Part shown: piece after piece, positions 32,250 to 46,305 of the stretch
Layout: each line of letters opens with the position of its first letter
How positions within the stretch are numbered: position 1 is the first letter of the stretch
Origin: Typhlomys cinereus
Lineage: Eukaryota; Chordata; Mammalia; Rodentia; Platacanthomyidae
Assembly (NCBI GenBank): GCA_023101885.1
Contig: JALPQD010000137.1
Coordinates: 2,666,001-2,730,000, forward strand
Direction: 5' to 3'
DNA length: 64,000 nt
Position numbers and translations under genes: made by a program
Notes under the pieces: model-generated
The model's database searches: none
Told to the model about the DNA's origin: nothing
Seen by the model: only the letters and a program-made list of their open reading frames with translations

Positions 32250-34130
32250 GCTCTCTTTGGGGGTCGATTCCAGGGTATCCTTAGTCCTCTACCTCTGGGC
32301 CCAGCAGATCAGCCAACCATGGGGTTCTTGATGCCGCAGGGAGGGCGTCAATCTTCCAGTGTCCCTTTTGTCCACGTGTTGGGCAGGGGCTGAGGGCAAG
32401 GCCTTGACGCAGGACATTTCTTCATCTAGTGTCCTTTCTGTCCATAGTTGACACAGGCACCAGGTGGGGCTTTCGATGAGTTCCTCTTTGATCAAGGAAC
32501 CCCAAAGGCCACCACCAGGAGCTGGAGAAGAGAGTTGGAGAAGTGAGTTGATCTTCACAGTTCTTAAATGCCGTGTCTAACAGATCTGTTTGAGAGGTTC
32601 GAGGGCCACTATCTAACTTGCTAAGTTTCTTTTGGATGTCAAGGGACGCTTGAGAAATAAAATGAGAGTTCAAACTCACAGTCCCCTGGTGGACAATGGG
32701 TCTAGTTAAGGCCCGCGATCAGACGGGAGAGGAATTCTGCGGGGTTTTTCACTGGATGTCCGAGTGATCTCACAGAGCTTACTTAGAGATCAGCCAGGAG
32801 ATAACTAGCATGCGGTCCTGAGAAGCCCTCCCCAGAGAGACACCCTCATTATTAGCCTGAAATATCCATGGGGATCCCTGTCTGGAGCAGCAAGAGTACT
32901 CACTGTTTATCATCGAGAGGTGAACATTGCATAGGTATCACGCCAGGTGAGATCAAAAGACTGAACAAAATAATCAAATCCTTAATATAGGCAGCAGAAT
33001 CATCAATATATGAGCTAAGGCGTTTTTCAATTTGAGAGAAGTCAGTAATAGAGAAGGGGGCATGGATGTTAGTAATTTCCCGGGGACCTGCAACATCACG
33101 CAGATGCCAAACGTACTGCAGCGGTGGTGCAGAATCTGGTCCCTGAGGAGAGGGGAGGAGATAAAGGGTCTGACACTGGTATCAGAACAGGAAGGGAAAG
33201 GGATGAAGGGTCGGACATCGAGGCCAGCACACAAAGGGTGGGAGCGGAAATGGCCCGAAGGGAGAGCCACATGCTGCGTGAAAATGGGGAGGCGCCTGGT
33301 GCTGGAGGCCAAGGTGGCAGCAGAGGCAGGGAAGCCCGGTTAGGTTGGAACGGAGTCGGGGTGGTGGCAGATGAAGAGGAAGGGGAAGATGGACGAAGGG
33401 CAGGAGATTCTAAGGAGGGGCAGAAGGTAGAACGAAGAAGAGACATCAGCAACATCCCGATCCCAGAAGGAGGGAAGGTCCGGTATGGAGGCGGCAGGAA
33501 AGATGGGGCTGAGCCTTAGTCTACAGGGCTTGTGGCATGAGCAGGATTCAAACACCGAGGGGGTGCGCCCAGAGAGCGGAAAAAGCTTGGGAGTCTGGAA
33601 TTTTGGAGCACCTACTGTTGCAGCGACAAAAATTGTCGATGTCCAGTGGAAGGTACCCATCTCAGAAGAGGGGGAGCAGAAGACATCCATGGGGGAAGAG
33701 CAGAAAGTTATAGAGAAAAGTCCCGCGAGAGGCCCTGGCTTGGCATGCGTGTAAAGGGCATCCCGCAGAATATGCATGGAAGAAATTCGAAACCCGGGAT
33801 TGCGTCCCATGCCCGGATGTCGAATCAGGTCCCCATGAGAATCCAGTGAGCGTGCTCAGTGCACTGGCGTGGCTTTTGAGAAGTTGGGGTGAACACTCCT
33901 AACAAGGCTGCCCATGAAGGGAAAACACAGTGTACCTTGAAGCGAGCCGAGACCAATAGGTCAAATGGGAAAATGGGGAATTCACCAAGATCTGGCTGGT
34001 CACACCAGTTTCTGATAGAAACCCCAGCAAATGCCAAAAGGTGAATGGGGAAGGCTCTCACTAGCAAGGACACAGAGAGGGAAGGAAGAGGGAGGAGAGA
34101 CAGGGGTGGGGGCGCTGGAACACGCCATGC
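32250..34130 (-). pseudogene. ERV gag relic
   Basis: Degenerate minus-strand sequence holds a matrix-like start, a proline- and serine-rich middle part (about 33100-33450) and a nucleocapsid region. Two CCHC-type zinc-knuckle relics lie at 32414-32455 and 32346-32385, each with a GQKGH core. In both, the second Cys codon is lost (TAT and CGT). Stops and frameshifts occur throughout. It cannot encode Gag. Confidence 0.65.
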
Positions 34131-34134
34131 CAAG

Positions 34135-34411
34135 GAAAAGAAATGAAAAAAAGCTTACTGATTACATGATTACATAGCGACGTGGACTAATTCTCCGAAG
34201 GAAAAACAAGCCTCATTTGGAGGGGCAAGGGAGCTACATAGTGCCTGGACTTGTGGGCTGGACGAAGTACAGGGGGAATGAATTATCCCCCTTATCCTTG
34301 AGGCTGATGAATTAAGCACAGGCTTTGCAAGTGTCACTAGAGGTAGGGGGCAGTTACCTGCCAGCAGAGCTTTTGTTCTGAATGTGGGAGGTGGAGGAAT
34401 GGGAATCTGTC
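34135..34411 (-). repeat. ERV 5' LTR
   Basis: Read on the minus strand it begins TGACAGATTCCC at 34411. It is similar over its length to 27600-27873 (shared AAGCACAGGCTTTGCAAGTG on the plus strand). No clear AATAAA was seen. Confidence 0.65.
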
Positions 34412-34419
34412 AGAATACA

Positions 34420-34560
34420 TAGGCACCAAGCCATGGTACAGTCCCAGCACTGAAGAGGTGGAGGCAGCAGGATCCGCAGTTTAAGTCATCCTCAGCTACT
34501 GCGTTACAGGCCAACCTGGACTACATGAAACCGTCTGAAAAATAAACTAACTGCAGACTT
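34420..34560 (+). mobile_element. B1-like SINE
   Basis: Forward copy (GTCCCAGCACTGAAGAGGTGG) beside the ERV 5' LTR. Confidence 0.6.
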
Positions 34561-34954
34561 GTGGGTGGGATTCTGCTAGATATTCTATGAAAAGCAGTGA
34601 ACACACAAAACCAAGCAAATGAATTCCAGCTTTCTCTTTAGTTGCTCTGAGCATAAACATGCCTTAAGAGCTTTCTGTTGTATCTGACTCAGTTTTGATG
34701 TCGATTAATATAAGGCAAAGCCTATTTATTGGAGCTCCATTTGGTGAAAACACTATGAAAGAATTTATAGATTTTATAGGTTCAATAAATTAAAAGGTCA
34801 CAGACAGCAATCTGGCAAGATAAACCAATTATAGATTGCAGCTTAGTTGTTTCTCTGATAAATGACTATTGTATAAGCATGAAGCATACTTTTCTGAAAG
34901 TGCCAAATTAAACACTGCTACCCACTATTTCATTTGGTAGAAATCACACTTTTT

Positions 34955-35075
34955 CTATTTTGAGTCAGGATCTCGTTGTGTTACCCAGACTGGCCTCAAA
35001 CTTGTGACCCTCTTGGTCTATGCCTCTAAGTAGTTAAAACTACAGATATGTTTCACGCCTGGACAAAGTTGTATT
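34955..35075 (-). mobile_element. B1-like SINE
   Basis: Reverse copy (TTTTGAGTCAGGATCTCGTTG). Confidence 0.55.
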
Positions 35076-35104
35076 GTTAGCTTACTTCGTGTACTTTTTA
35101 CTTT

Positions 35105-35358
35105 TTTTGCACATATGTATGTCAGTTGTGTGTATAAGAGGGCACGTGAGTGTGTGGACCTGTGGAAGCATATTGATATTCATGCTGGATTGCTTTTTCA
35201 CCTGTTTTGTGCTGAAGATTCACAGGCTCTGCTTCTAGGGTTGGAATTACAGATGACCACCATATCCACCCAGCATTTACTTTATCTGAGGCTCTGAATT
35301 CAGATCCTTTTGCTTTTTAGGCAAAGGCTTTAAGCATTGATCCATCTCCCCAGCCCAT
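35105..35358 (-). mobile_element. Dip-like SINE, diverged
   Basis: Reverse copy ending CATCTCCCCAGCCC, with many substitutions. Confidence 0.6.
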
Positions 35359-36304
35359 CACATTTTTTAATTCATATTAATTCATTGAACACTTGATTTC
35401 AGCATGGCACATATACACAACATTAAGTATGCATCAATTAAGAAAGTTAACCCTGGAGTCAGAAATATGTGCACTTAAATCCTAGCTTTCCAATAGCCTG
35501 TGAGGGAGGTCCTGAGCATATGTCGCTCCACATACTGTTTAGACAAGTATCTGACACTCGATTCAGTGTTAGCTGTAGAGCTAGCTGTTCCCTATCCTCA
35601 AATTTTTCACAATAAACAGGAAAAAAAAAAAAAAAAAAAAAGGACAGAGCCCAAGGTGAGAGCCAAAATACTGTTCAATTCCTGTAAAGCAAACAGCTGC
35701 CTGGGGGAGATTTTCCCCACTGTCAGCACAAATGGGACTGGAATAGCTGTGGTCCAAACTGGGATCCTAGAAGAATCTGACAACATTGTCCACATGGTAC
35801 CTCCATGGTTTTAGAGAGTTGAAGGCAGGCAATGTGTTTCAGGGTCAGAGTTCCTGAGAAAGAGGCCTGCGAGGTCACTGCTTGTATAAGGTTTAAACCT
35901 GCATTGCCACGGAGAAGCCAAGACACTGGAGATGCCACAGACATGGAACATCTACCAAGGACAGCTGCACGCCATCCAGTGGATCCAGACTGCAGGCTGT
36001 TAAATTAAGAGGGGCAGAAGCCTTTTGAGCTGATATATTTCCACAAGACTCATGGGCTGGACTAGGAGCTGAAGGACTAAAGTTTGTCCCACTGATTTTT
36101 GGTTTTGTTTTGGCCCAATCTTTTCTAGATACGCTGCCATTCTTCCTTTTGGTACAGGAATGTTTATGTCATTGTATGCTGAAGTATTGGATTTTTGAAG
36201 TTTTGGGGTTGTTATAGATTCTGGGAACTTCTGATACTGAACTGAAAACAGTTCACATCATGGAACAGCTGTGAGCCTATGGAGGCCATGGGGCAGAAGG
36301 TCAC

Positions 36305-36640
36305 AATTCGAATGAGTGTCCCCCACTAGCTCACGTGTTTTAAGCCTTGGTCCCCAGCTGGTGGCACTGTGTGGGAAGGTTGTGGCACCTTGATACAGAA
36401 AGAACTTGGTGAAAAGCATGTTACTGGGGGCGGGCTCTGGCCCACTTCCTCTTTGCTCTGTTCTGAAGGTTGCTGCAATATGAACTCACTTTCTGCTTTG
36501 GCTGCCATGTCTTCTACTGTGAATTCCCTACCACAACCGGACTAAATCCAATCTGGAATTGTAAACCAAGATAAATCCTTTCATGCTTAACTTACTGGGT
36601 CACAGTATTTCCTCCAACAAAAGAGTAACTGCAGTAATCA
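36305..36640 (+). mobile_element. Medium-reiterated rodent repeat (URR1/RMER-like)
   Basis: GTGTCCCCCACTAGCTCACGTG... AAACCAAGATAAATCCTTTC... AAAGAGTAACTGCAG follows the order of a common rodent interspersed repeat. I cannot fix the family. Confidence 0.5.
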
Positions 36641-36658
36641 TTAAGAGAAAAAATATAG

Positions 36659-36940
36659 GGGCTGGAGAGGTGGCTCAGGGGTTAAGCCTCTGCCTTGCAG
36701 GCGGAAGGTCCTGAGTTCGGATCCCAGATCCCACGTATAGACGCCAGGGGGAAGCGGGGGCGGCCTGCACTTCTGGTCCTGGTAGGGCCGAGCCTGCGAA
36801 TCCTGGGGCAGAAGGAGGTGGAGGCGTCCATGGTGGTTCCCGAATTCGTCCGTGGTTCTACACACACACAGACACACACACACACCTGCGCACATACATA
36901 TGTACACATGCACAATTGAATAAATAATAATAAAAAAAAG
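36659..36940 (+). mobile_element. Dip-like SINE, young
   Basis: Full-length forward copy, GGGGCTGGAGAGGTGGCTCA to an AATAAATAATAATAAAAA tail. It has box A/B-like tRNA promoter motifs (GGTGGCTCAGG, GGTCCTGAGTTCGGATCCC). Confidence 0.9.
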
Positions 36941-38715
36941 AAAAAATAGAGTCTTCTGTCTACTTAACCTGCTGCCTCCACCAACCTTTCCCCAGAATCC
37001 AGTAGCCGCCTGTTACTAAACCTGTTATTAAAATCAACTAGTGATAACCTAATGGATCCAACTAGTGACTTTCTAGAATCACCAGTGATAGCCTATTAAA
37101 ATCAATTAATGAACTAGTTGAATTGACTAATACACAGAAACTTCTGATGAGATTAATTGCTGGTTAAAAGGTAGCTATGGAGAGAGATTCAACCTCTGAC
37201 CAAAGTCAGAGCAAGATGGATGTGTACCAGATCACAGACTTTTGTGTTTTCTAATGATGTCAAGAGAGCCACTTCTAACTTTCTGAAAGCACACAGTGAA
37301 ACCACAGCAGATTACAATATATTCCATACAGAGAGCTTTCAGAGTAAAGATTCTGAGGAGACCAATACTTCCATGGGAAGTACTGAGTTCACCTAAGTGT
37401 GTTTTGTATTAAATCTAACTTTGTATACCAGTTAGGTATTTAACTGAGAATTGAGCCCTTAGACACATCTAAGAAGAATCATAGTTAAGTTTGTGGGAAA
37501 TTATCTAATTGACGGGGTGGGAACACCCAACCCATTAAGAATGGGACCACGTCCCAGGTGACAGATAAGATGAAGATAAGTTGGTTTTTGCAGACTGGCA
37601 AGAGAAAAAATAAAACTCTCAATTCTTCCTATTGAGAATCTTAAGCTGAAAAAATCAGTTTGGTCATGTATTTGTATCACAACAGAAAAGTAACCCCAAT
37701 ACTCTCCACTAGCTATGACTGTCGCTGTCCATGCCATTCTGAGAAGATCTCAACTGTTGAACTAGGCTATCATTGCACTATCAACATTATACAATTATAG
37801 AAAATAAAATTTGAGATGTTCCTAGCAAAGGGTTCTGGATGGATGTTATGCATTGTTCATGATGGGAAAGCCATTTCTTAGCTCTGCCCTATCTTGTATG
37901 GGCTTAACAAATATTCACTAGTTGTTAAAAGCAAAACAAAATTGCATCAATGTTTTTGAGATGCCTTTGAAATGAAAGGCTCATGATTATGTATGTTGAA
38001 AACTGATTAGCATCTTGAACACATAGGATTACAGAAGAAAATCTACTTATCTAAGAAAGAAATGGTGGTCAATTTTCTGTTTATTAAATATTGTGTTCAA
38101 CCCTTTGTCTACCAGAGAATTTAACCATGAGTCAGTCAAACTCTATCAATTGAGAACTGTTGGTCAACTGAAGAAAGTAGCATCATCTTTTTATTTGATT
38201 CAAATCCACTCACATATACAAAGCTAATCTATTATGTACAAAATAAATGTACATTCTTAAAAACTGTTAGAATATAAATTCCCAAAAGACTAAAAAAGTG
38301 CAAAAACTTCAATTACCATTTTTGATCAAATTATACAGAAACAAATCAAACATTAACTCATATACAAATATTGAATTAAGAATCAGTATACAAAGATATG
38401 ACATACAGATTTAGAATAAGGAGGAAAGAATAATTCATTACCAAAGAGTATGTTATAATACCAATGAAAATTGTTCACATCTATACAAAGTCTAAAACTT
38501 GTTCAACTTAAAAAACTTTTCTACCGCAAATATCCAGTAATGTTTACAATGATAAGTTTGAGTCACATTTGCAAATCAATAATTAGACATAAATAGGGCT
38601 TGATACTTTTTTTTTCATGGTTAGTTCCAGTAGAAAAAAATGAGAAGAAAATTTAAGGATAAACATACAGCTTACATTGCCTAAATATTTAAGTAGCAGC
38701 ACAATTTCTAAGTAC

Positions 38716-38840
38716 TTAATTTCTCTTGAGATAATCTCATTCCATATGCCTGAGTCGCCTCCAAACCTACAGAGATCCTCCTGCTTTAATCTTCTGAGTG
38801 CTGGGATCATAGGTGAGTACCAACATATCCAGTTTCTCAG
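38716..38840 (-). mobile_element. B1-like SINE
   Basis: Reverse diverged copy (GAGTGCTGGGATCATAGG). Confidence 0.55.
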
Positions 38841-40650
38841 TACTTTTTTTTTTTTAACAAGTCACTGTGGATTGTCAGCTAACTGATCAGAACTAACATG
38901 CATATACATGTACTTAAAACACTGTCACTCTACTAAAACTGAAATGCATCTAATTAATCTGTGTCCCCAAAAAACTGGCAGAGACTAAGTAGAGTTGTCA
39001 TTAGTCTACATTAATGAATCTCTTCTACATTGATGAATTTGACATGAAATAGCTGACCAGATTATCTGATTACTTTTTGCTATTTACTTTTGCTCCAAAT
39101 ATGTAAAAGCTAACATCTGGGGAGAAGAAAAGTCTTATTTATTTTAAAGAGTTTCTAAATAGAACAGAAAAAGTTTCCTAAAATGGTTTTCTTATGAAAA
39201 GCTAAATATAAAATAAACAGTAGCCACATAAAAAGTCTTTAAGAGTAATGAAAGGCATAATAGGGGAAAAAATAGTCAAAGATGTTAAAGAGTTTTAACA
39301 GGATATTCTTTATAACATACCATAATTTTTGGAAGGAGTTTAAAGGTTATCATTTTCTCTGAGAACAACTATAATTTTATCTGAGAAAAAGAAATTTCCA
39401 AAAGAAAAAACATTTTTTTGTTTTGATATAGTAGAGGTCTGAAATATTTTCAATTAAATGTGACTACTGACATCTCCCTATCGACCATTTATCTATTAAA
39501 ATAATTTTAACATTCTGAAGACCAATGGACTTACAACTATTGCAGAAAAGATTTTTTTCTTTTAGAACACAAGAGTAGCATTTATGAATTTGTAGTCTCG
39601 AGACAACTAAATGGTATACATTCTTAGAAAGTGTTAAAAATTTATCAAAATAAAGAACCTCAAGGTATTTAGAATACTGTATACTGGCTACCAAAGAAAT
39701 TCTAATTTTAATACATGATAAGTTGAAATTTATTTCTTAAGTCAGGAAATTTAAAGGTCTAATGGAATAAGACTTTTAAAAAATAACTGATATTTTAATC
39801 AGAAAAAATTTTCATTACTACTTGTATCATTAACTGTTCAGTCTCACAAACTACATTTATAACAGTATTATGAACAGCTAATCATTTTTATACTAAAAAA
39901 GTTATCATTTTAAATAACAGAAAGCTATCATAATGGAAAAATGAAACATACTTTCTTCACTAACTCTGAAATATGAATTAAAATGAAAGGGCTCAAACAA
40001 TTCTGTGTCAGTCTCCCAAATAACTGGAACCATCCACACACACCACTGATTAATTTTTCAAATGAAACTGTATTATTGCTGTTAATATTTGCAAAATAAA
40101 CATTTCTAAAATAATGGGAAGACTACCATAAGGAAAGAATGTCAAATTAGTGACTTTTTGTTCTTTTCCTTCTACATTTTCAGTTAATAAAATTGTACCT
40201 GGAAACATAATTCCCACTGAATTTTTGTCTTTTTACTTGACATTAAAATCATTAGATTCATATGTCCAAATCATGCAATGTATTTAGAAACCACTTCCAC
40301 ATGAAGGGTGTCAATCAGACACTAATGTAAAAAAGATGTGTCTGATGAATTACTATAATCTGTCAAAAATTTCCTGATGATATAGCCACTTTATAGAAGG
40401 TTCATATACTAAACAGAACCATAGTTCCTTTCTATGTGCTAGGATGGTCTTATTTTTTTTTTTTAACGAAGAAAATGTAACTACTTCAAATTCAGGTATA
40501 TATTATCTATCTATAATAACTTTTATTTTAGACATCTATTTTTTTTTGCTATGGATTAGTTTATTAAGTTAATGAAAGTTCAAAGCAGAACTTAGACATA
40601 GTACTCTATCTGCAAAAGTGATCTGCATTCCCAAATTAATGACTACTGCT

Positions 40651-40740
40651 TAGGCTGGGGTATAAAATTAAGTAGTTGAGCATCTGTCAAGCATTTGTGA
40701 GGTCCTATATTCAGTTTAGGAAACAGAAAAAAAATGAACC
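40651..40740 (+). mobile_element. ID-like SINE
   Basis: TAGGCTGGGGTATAAAATTAAG... head with a short A-rich tail. Confidence 0.5.
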
Positions 40741-41226
40741 TAAACAATCAAGCCAAATCAATCAACCAACCCAACGATGAAAAACCAAAAATGAAAATAC
40801 TGCCCCATCCCCAAAGACAACAAACCAAAACAAAACAAAACAACAAACTATGGTTCTCATGTCATCTTCAGCTTTTATTTTGACTGTGATTTATTGGGAG
40901 TGGAGGCATTTTTTGTAAGAAAAAAAGTGTGATGTAGGTTGTCTAAAAAATGTGCACTTAAACTAAAAACAAAACAAAACAAAACCATCACTGACGTATA
41001 CTCCTAGTCCATATGTAAATCTCTTAAAAGTTAATGCTCTATTACCTCTAACACTTATGACAAATTAAAGATTGTTTCCAAATAGAGGCATACCTACAAA
41101 AAGTCAGCAGAAGTACTTTTTTTTTAAATTAGAAAAACTCCATTATAAACTGAAGACTATTATCTAATCCTATTTTAAAGTTAGCACTTGTTAGTAATGC
41201 TTTTAATTTCTTTAAGATGTTACACC

Positions 41227-41405
41227 TGGGCCTGTTAGTGCAGGTCTGTCATCCCAGCTATGGAAGATTGCAAGTTCCAGGCCTGCTTGGACAACTTACT
41301 GAGACACCGTCTCAAAACAGAAAGTAGAAGGAGGGTAAGGGAATAGGTCAATAGTAGAGTTCTTGCTTAGCATCATGAAGGACTGAGTTTCATCTCTAGT
41401 ACTAA
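41227..41405 (+). mobile_element. B1-like plus ID-like dimer
   Basis: 7SL-like half (GTCATCCCAGCTATGG, GAGACACCGTCTCAAAA), followed by a tRNA/ID-like half (AATAGGTCAATAGTAGAG). Confidence 0.65.
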
Positions 41406-42392
41406 GAAAAAAAAGCTATTTCAAATATGCAAAATATTAATTTATGAGTATTTGGAACGATCATAAAAAGATACACTTTTTAAAAAAGAGATAAATAGCA
41501 ATTATAATTTTCAAATATTAAAGGTCTAATGAGAGTACTTCAGAATATCAGGAGGTTCATAAAGCCCACAGTAGTACCTAGATGTAGTTCACTTATTAAA
41601 CCCCATGGACAAATTTGATCTTCAATCACAAATTGTGAAACATTGGGCTAAGGTGTAGCTCAAAGGTATAGCACATGCTAGCATGTGTTACATTTAATAA
41701 GTCAGGCTTTGGCCCACCTTTTAAATGATACTGAAACAAAGACTGGTAACACTAATAACATCAGAAAAGGCACTGAAAGAAAACTAGATCTAAAGCTAAT
41801 TGTACTAGATCTAAAGCTAATTAATGTTAAGTACATATGACACACATTACCAATTAGGAAAAATGATCTGAGAATGAGTTATTCATTGATGATGATGATA
41901 ATGTTTAATACTGTTCACTTATTGTGAAAGAACAGATCCTTCTGGTGATATGAAGATATAGATTCTTGATAACAATATTAGATTTAGCAAGTAAAAATAA
42001 TACATTTCTTATGAACCACTTAAAACTATTCTAAAGGTTTTAGAACTTACATATAGAAATAGGTTTAAGAATGTTTAAAGAGACCAGCATATTCACAAAC
42101 GCATGTATGCACTCCCTTCACAGATTATATACTACTACATTTAATATGGTCCAAATATTTTCATTGGAAAGGAGGTATAACAATACTAATCATTTTATAA
42201 ATAGGAACTAATCTCCTAAAACTAAATAACAGATTTCCTTACTGATTTCTTTAGTTAAAACAATATAAAATAAACTTAAAGGCAGATGCCATATTTCTAT
42301 CATTATTAAATAAAAATTTGGTATGCAAGTTAATTTTCTTGGTCTACTTCAAATGAAATATAAAAAGCCCAAGATTTAAGAGTCAATCTTCA

Positions 42393-42660
42393 TGGGGCTG
42401 GAGAGGTGGCTCAGGGGTTAAGCCTCTGCCTTGCAGGTAGAAGGTCCTGAGTTCAGATCCTAGACCCCACGTATAGACGTCGGGCAGAAGCAGGGAGGCG
42501 GCCTGGGTTTCTGGTCCTGGTAGGGCAGAGCCTGTGAATCCAGGGGCGGAGTAAACAAGGAGGAGATGGAAGCGGTCCATGGTGGTTCCCGAATTCGCCT
42601 GTGGTTACACACACACATGCACACACACTTGCACAATTGAATAAATAAAAAAAATTTTTA
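42393..42660 (+). mobile_element. Dip-like SINE, young, with TSD
   Basis: Full forward copy between perfect 15-bp duplications AAGAGTCAATCTTCA (42378-42392 and 42661-42675). It lies in the probable NBEAL1 3' UTR, antisense. Confidence 0.92.
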
Positions 42661-43083
42661 AAGAGTCAATCTTCAAATCGACATTCTAGTCCTGAGCACA
42701 CTCTCCTTGGGAAGAATGAAACATTTCAATATCAGTTCTTTGAAGAATAATTCTGATGCGTTTTAAATGGGAAAAAATATTTTGCTTAATGTTCTTCTAT
42801 GATGACAAGATGGGAAAATTTTAATTTTTCTTATATAAAAGGATACACTGCAACATAAAGAAATTTAACAGAAATTTCTGAGCTGACATAGTGTCTGAGC
42901 TGACACTAGCTATAAAGACGTTAAACAATTCCCTGATTTTCATGTAATGGTTTTTCTTTTTCTCCTTCAATTTTATTGAAGTAATGACAGAATATTGGTT
43001 GCAAAGAGCTACCAAAGTTTTTTTTTTTTTACAAATATTTCCTAATAACACACATATATATATATATTTCACTATTTTTAACA

Positions 43084-43374
43084 ACTTTTTATTTTGTACG
43101 AGTGTGTATGTGTTTGTGTGTCAGAGGGCATTGTGTGTCCCTGTGGTGGACCAAGGGTGAATTTGGGAATCACCCTGAATTGTTTTTACTTCCACTTGCT
43201 TTGCTCTGGGATTTCCCAGGCTCCACTCACCAGGATTTCTGAACATGGGGCCCGGGATCCGAACTTAGGACCTTCTGCTTGAACATGGGGCCTGGGATCC
43301 GAACTTAGGACCTTCTGCTTGCGAGGCAGAATCTTAACCCATGAGCCATCATCCATCCCTCTAGCCACTTCACT
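43084..43374 (-). mobile_element. Dip-like SINE with internal 40-bp duplication
   Basis: Reverse copy. GAACATGGGGCC...CTTCTGCTT is repeated in tandem at 43241-43280 and 43281-43320 with one substitution. Confidence 0.85.
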
Positions 43375-46305
43375 ACTTTATTGATATCATTATCTTAGTA
43401 TAAATCTCTCATCACTAAGATGTTAGATTTTTTATATTCATGATCACCAGTGTCAATAAATAAAGCAGGGGAAAAGTTCTGCAAAGATAGTGAACTTCAT
43501 GACAACACTAAGGTGAGATTTTTATGCTCACTATCTAAAGTACACTGCTGTTATTCCATTCTTCAGATACCTTTAATTTCTATCACTAAAAAGTATAAAA
43601 ATAATTTCTATAGGTAATACCTAAGTACACCAAATCTGGAAAAGCATATCTTCTCAGTGATTTTATATGAATTTCAATTTAGTGGGTTATACTATATAAA
43701 GAAGAATATATTACTCAGCTAATAGTTTAAATATATTTGCTTGTATTAAAATACAAAGGTTTCATTCTTCAAGAATACTACTAATATTCTCCAAATACAT
43801 TTTTCATTTTCACTCTTTAGAAAAACAGTAAGGAATAACATGTAACATTTAGCATTAGTCTGGATCAGACAACAATTATACTGTGATATAATTGTGTTAG
43901 AAAATAAATATTGTTTGTTCAGTTCCCCACTAAAAAACAGCATGAGAAAATACAACATATTTAGGATTTTTTCTTACTATTAAGTTCTTCTATAATTTTT
44001 AAGCATCCAAAGTAATTTTTAAATCAAAAGACCTCAAAAGTAAACAATGTATGGATAAACTGCCAAAAGAAAAACCAAGTTTTGATTCAGAAAATATTTC
44101 TGTCCAAATCTCCTTTTCTCTTTTGTACTAGGGAGTGAACCAAGGTCTTATACATTGTAGGCAATCACTCTATCACTGACCTATATCCCTGGCCTCAAAT
44201 CATTATTTTTCAAGACAAAAATGCAATCATGTTAGGATTTCCCTAAAACTTGTTAGATATGCAGTTCCCATAAGTCCCTTCCTCAAGGCACTTCCTTCCA
44301 ATTCTTTACAGTAAGCCTGCTTGTTTCTGTGAGTTTAACTCAAAAGCACAACTTTTTCTATGTCTTCTTTGGACCTAGTCAAGGTTTAAAGTATGCTGCC
44401 CTGACTGGGTGGGCTGTCCCACCATTTTCTCTGAAGAACCTCTTTGCTCTTTCTACAGTTGACCTCCACAGCTAAACCCTAATGCAAAAGGCCCAACTTT
44501 CTCTTTTTCTCCTCTGCATCTCACTCCTCCTCCTGGGCTACAGAATTTACAGCTTGTCTGTTTTGTGATTTTTGTCTTAAGCATAATCCCCCAGCTTAAA
44601 AACAATTATTGTTTTTTTTTTTAGGGTAAAGACAGAACACTGGGATGGTGAGACAGGGCAGAGTACAGAATAATAGAAGCAATGTCTCAAATACTGTAAA
44701 TATTGTTACTGATTTATGAGACTTTCCCCCAATACACACTCTTGATGTCTTCAAACAAGAAAACATTTACATTTACATATATTCTACTTTTGCAGTTGAT
44801 TTTAGTGTTATTTACCTAAAACACAGCTACTTTTATCACAATCAAAAGATGATTTTATCTGATTAAAAAGAAAATGATACAATGTTTTACTAATCCTCAG
44901 TCTATTTTAAAAAAATCAAACTATGAATGAAACATTTCCTTAAACAGAATTCTTTACTTCTTACACATTTTTAATTTATTTATAACAGTATAAAGAAAAG
45001 ACCACTGGAGATTACAATCAAGAGAGAAATAGAAAGGGACTAGTTCTCCAAGATTCAACTTAGAAGGCAATTAGAGAGAAAGAAATCTATGATTAGTAGA
45101 AAAAATAGTGCTATTATTTTTGGAAGCTACTATTGTAGTATCTTCTGATTCTGTCATGAACCACTTTAAGAAACCCATGAAAACATTCTTTAGTGAAAAT
45201 ACATTAAACATACAAATTGTTACAGCATATCAAGGATTCATAAATCTCCCCAAGCCCACAGAATCTGAATGGTAAGATCTGACAGTTGTAAAAGCTCTGT
45301 GACTTAACTCAAAAGATAATATTATAAAAGAACAATCTCTTAAATTCAAATTAAATCAGCTGTTAACTTTAAAAAATATATAATTAATATTTTAACTACC
45401 TATAATAAATTAACTATTATCTGAAGTCATATACACCATACAATAAAAATGTTTTTACAACGTATCTAAATAACTTGAAAGTGATGGACATTATTTCTAA
45501 TCATTCATTAATCACACAGTTTTAAGTAAAGAATGTGACCTATTTGGGCATTAATGATAACTCATAATTTTTAGAGTAAAAATAATTAAATACAGAGCAA
45601 AGTATAATTCTTGCTTAACAAAGACTAAAGCCAAGAAATTCTGAATATCAGATGAATGTAAACTGTACTGCAGATGCTACTTACAGGACCCACAATTGGC
45701 ATTTTTGCTCAAACAGCTATTGATGAAATATAACTGTAAAATATCTCTAGTTTTTCTTCACATATTCAACTCTTGCTAAAAATAGTAATGCACCACAATA
45801 CATTTACATTAGTACCACATTAAGTAGTAGTAATAGCAGTAGTAGTGGCCACTGGATTAAATGCAACAACTTCAATTTGTACTTTATCTAATCATGTAAA
45901 CATTAAGTTTTGAAAATTGATTGTACATAGATATCTTTTAAATTATTACCTTTAATCTGGAGTTTCAAAATAAATAGCTTTTTATGTAATGGTCAAAAAA
46001 TGGGAAAATGATTGTCCAAAGAATATATGAAAAGCCACATCTTTCAACTGCCCCTTTATAGCATTTAATTAGAAATACTTTAAATTTTGTTATTTATAAT
46101 AAGAAATTAAAACTAAATTTTTAATATTCAAAGTTTGTTTTTAAAAATGGACGTAATGATCTTTAAGAATAAGTCACTAAAATGAATCAAATGCATTCCC
46201 TCAAAAACGATCTTAGTAAAGACCAAAAATTGGGTAATTATACTAGATTCATGACTAACTAAAACTTTAAAATCAATTAACACAACTTCAGTGTTTATTT
46301 TTGCT

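Larger units (their letters stand above)
27600..34411 (-). mobile_element. Decayed endogenous retrovirus (provirus remnant)
   Basis: Two related LTR-like blocks of about 275 bp in the same orientation (27600-27873 and 34135-34411) flank minus-strand retroviral relics in the correct order. These are gag with a zinc-knuckle region, an aspartic protease, the start of reverse transcriptase, and at the far end an env transmembrane tail. Most of pol and env is missing or unrecognisable (28240-31440). Frames are broken by many stops. The gag-pro-env layout suggests a class I (gamma-like) element, but two zinc knuckles are less usual there, so the class is open. Confidence 0.7.

Noticed and set aside
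33032..33849. Plus-strand open frames of 89-131 codons, Gly/Glu/Arg-rich
   Set aside because: They are antisense shadows of the minus-strand ERV gag relic.
36660..36735. tRNA gene
   Set aside because: The box A/B-like motifs are the tRNA-derived head of a SINE followed by SINE body and tail.
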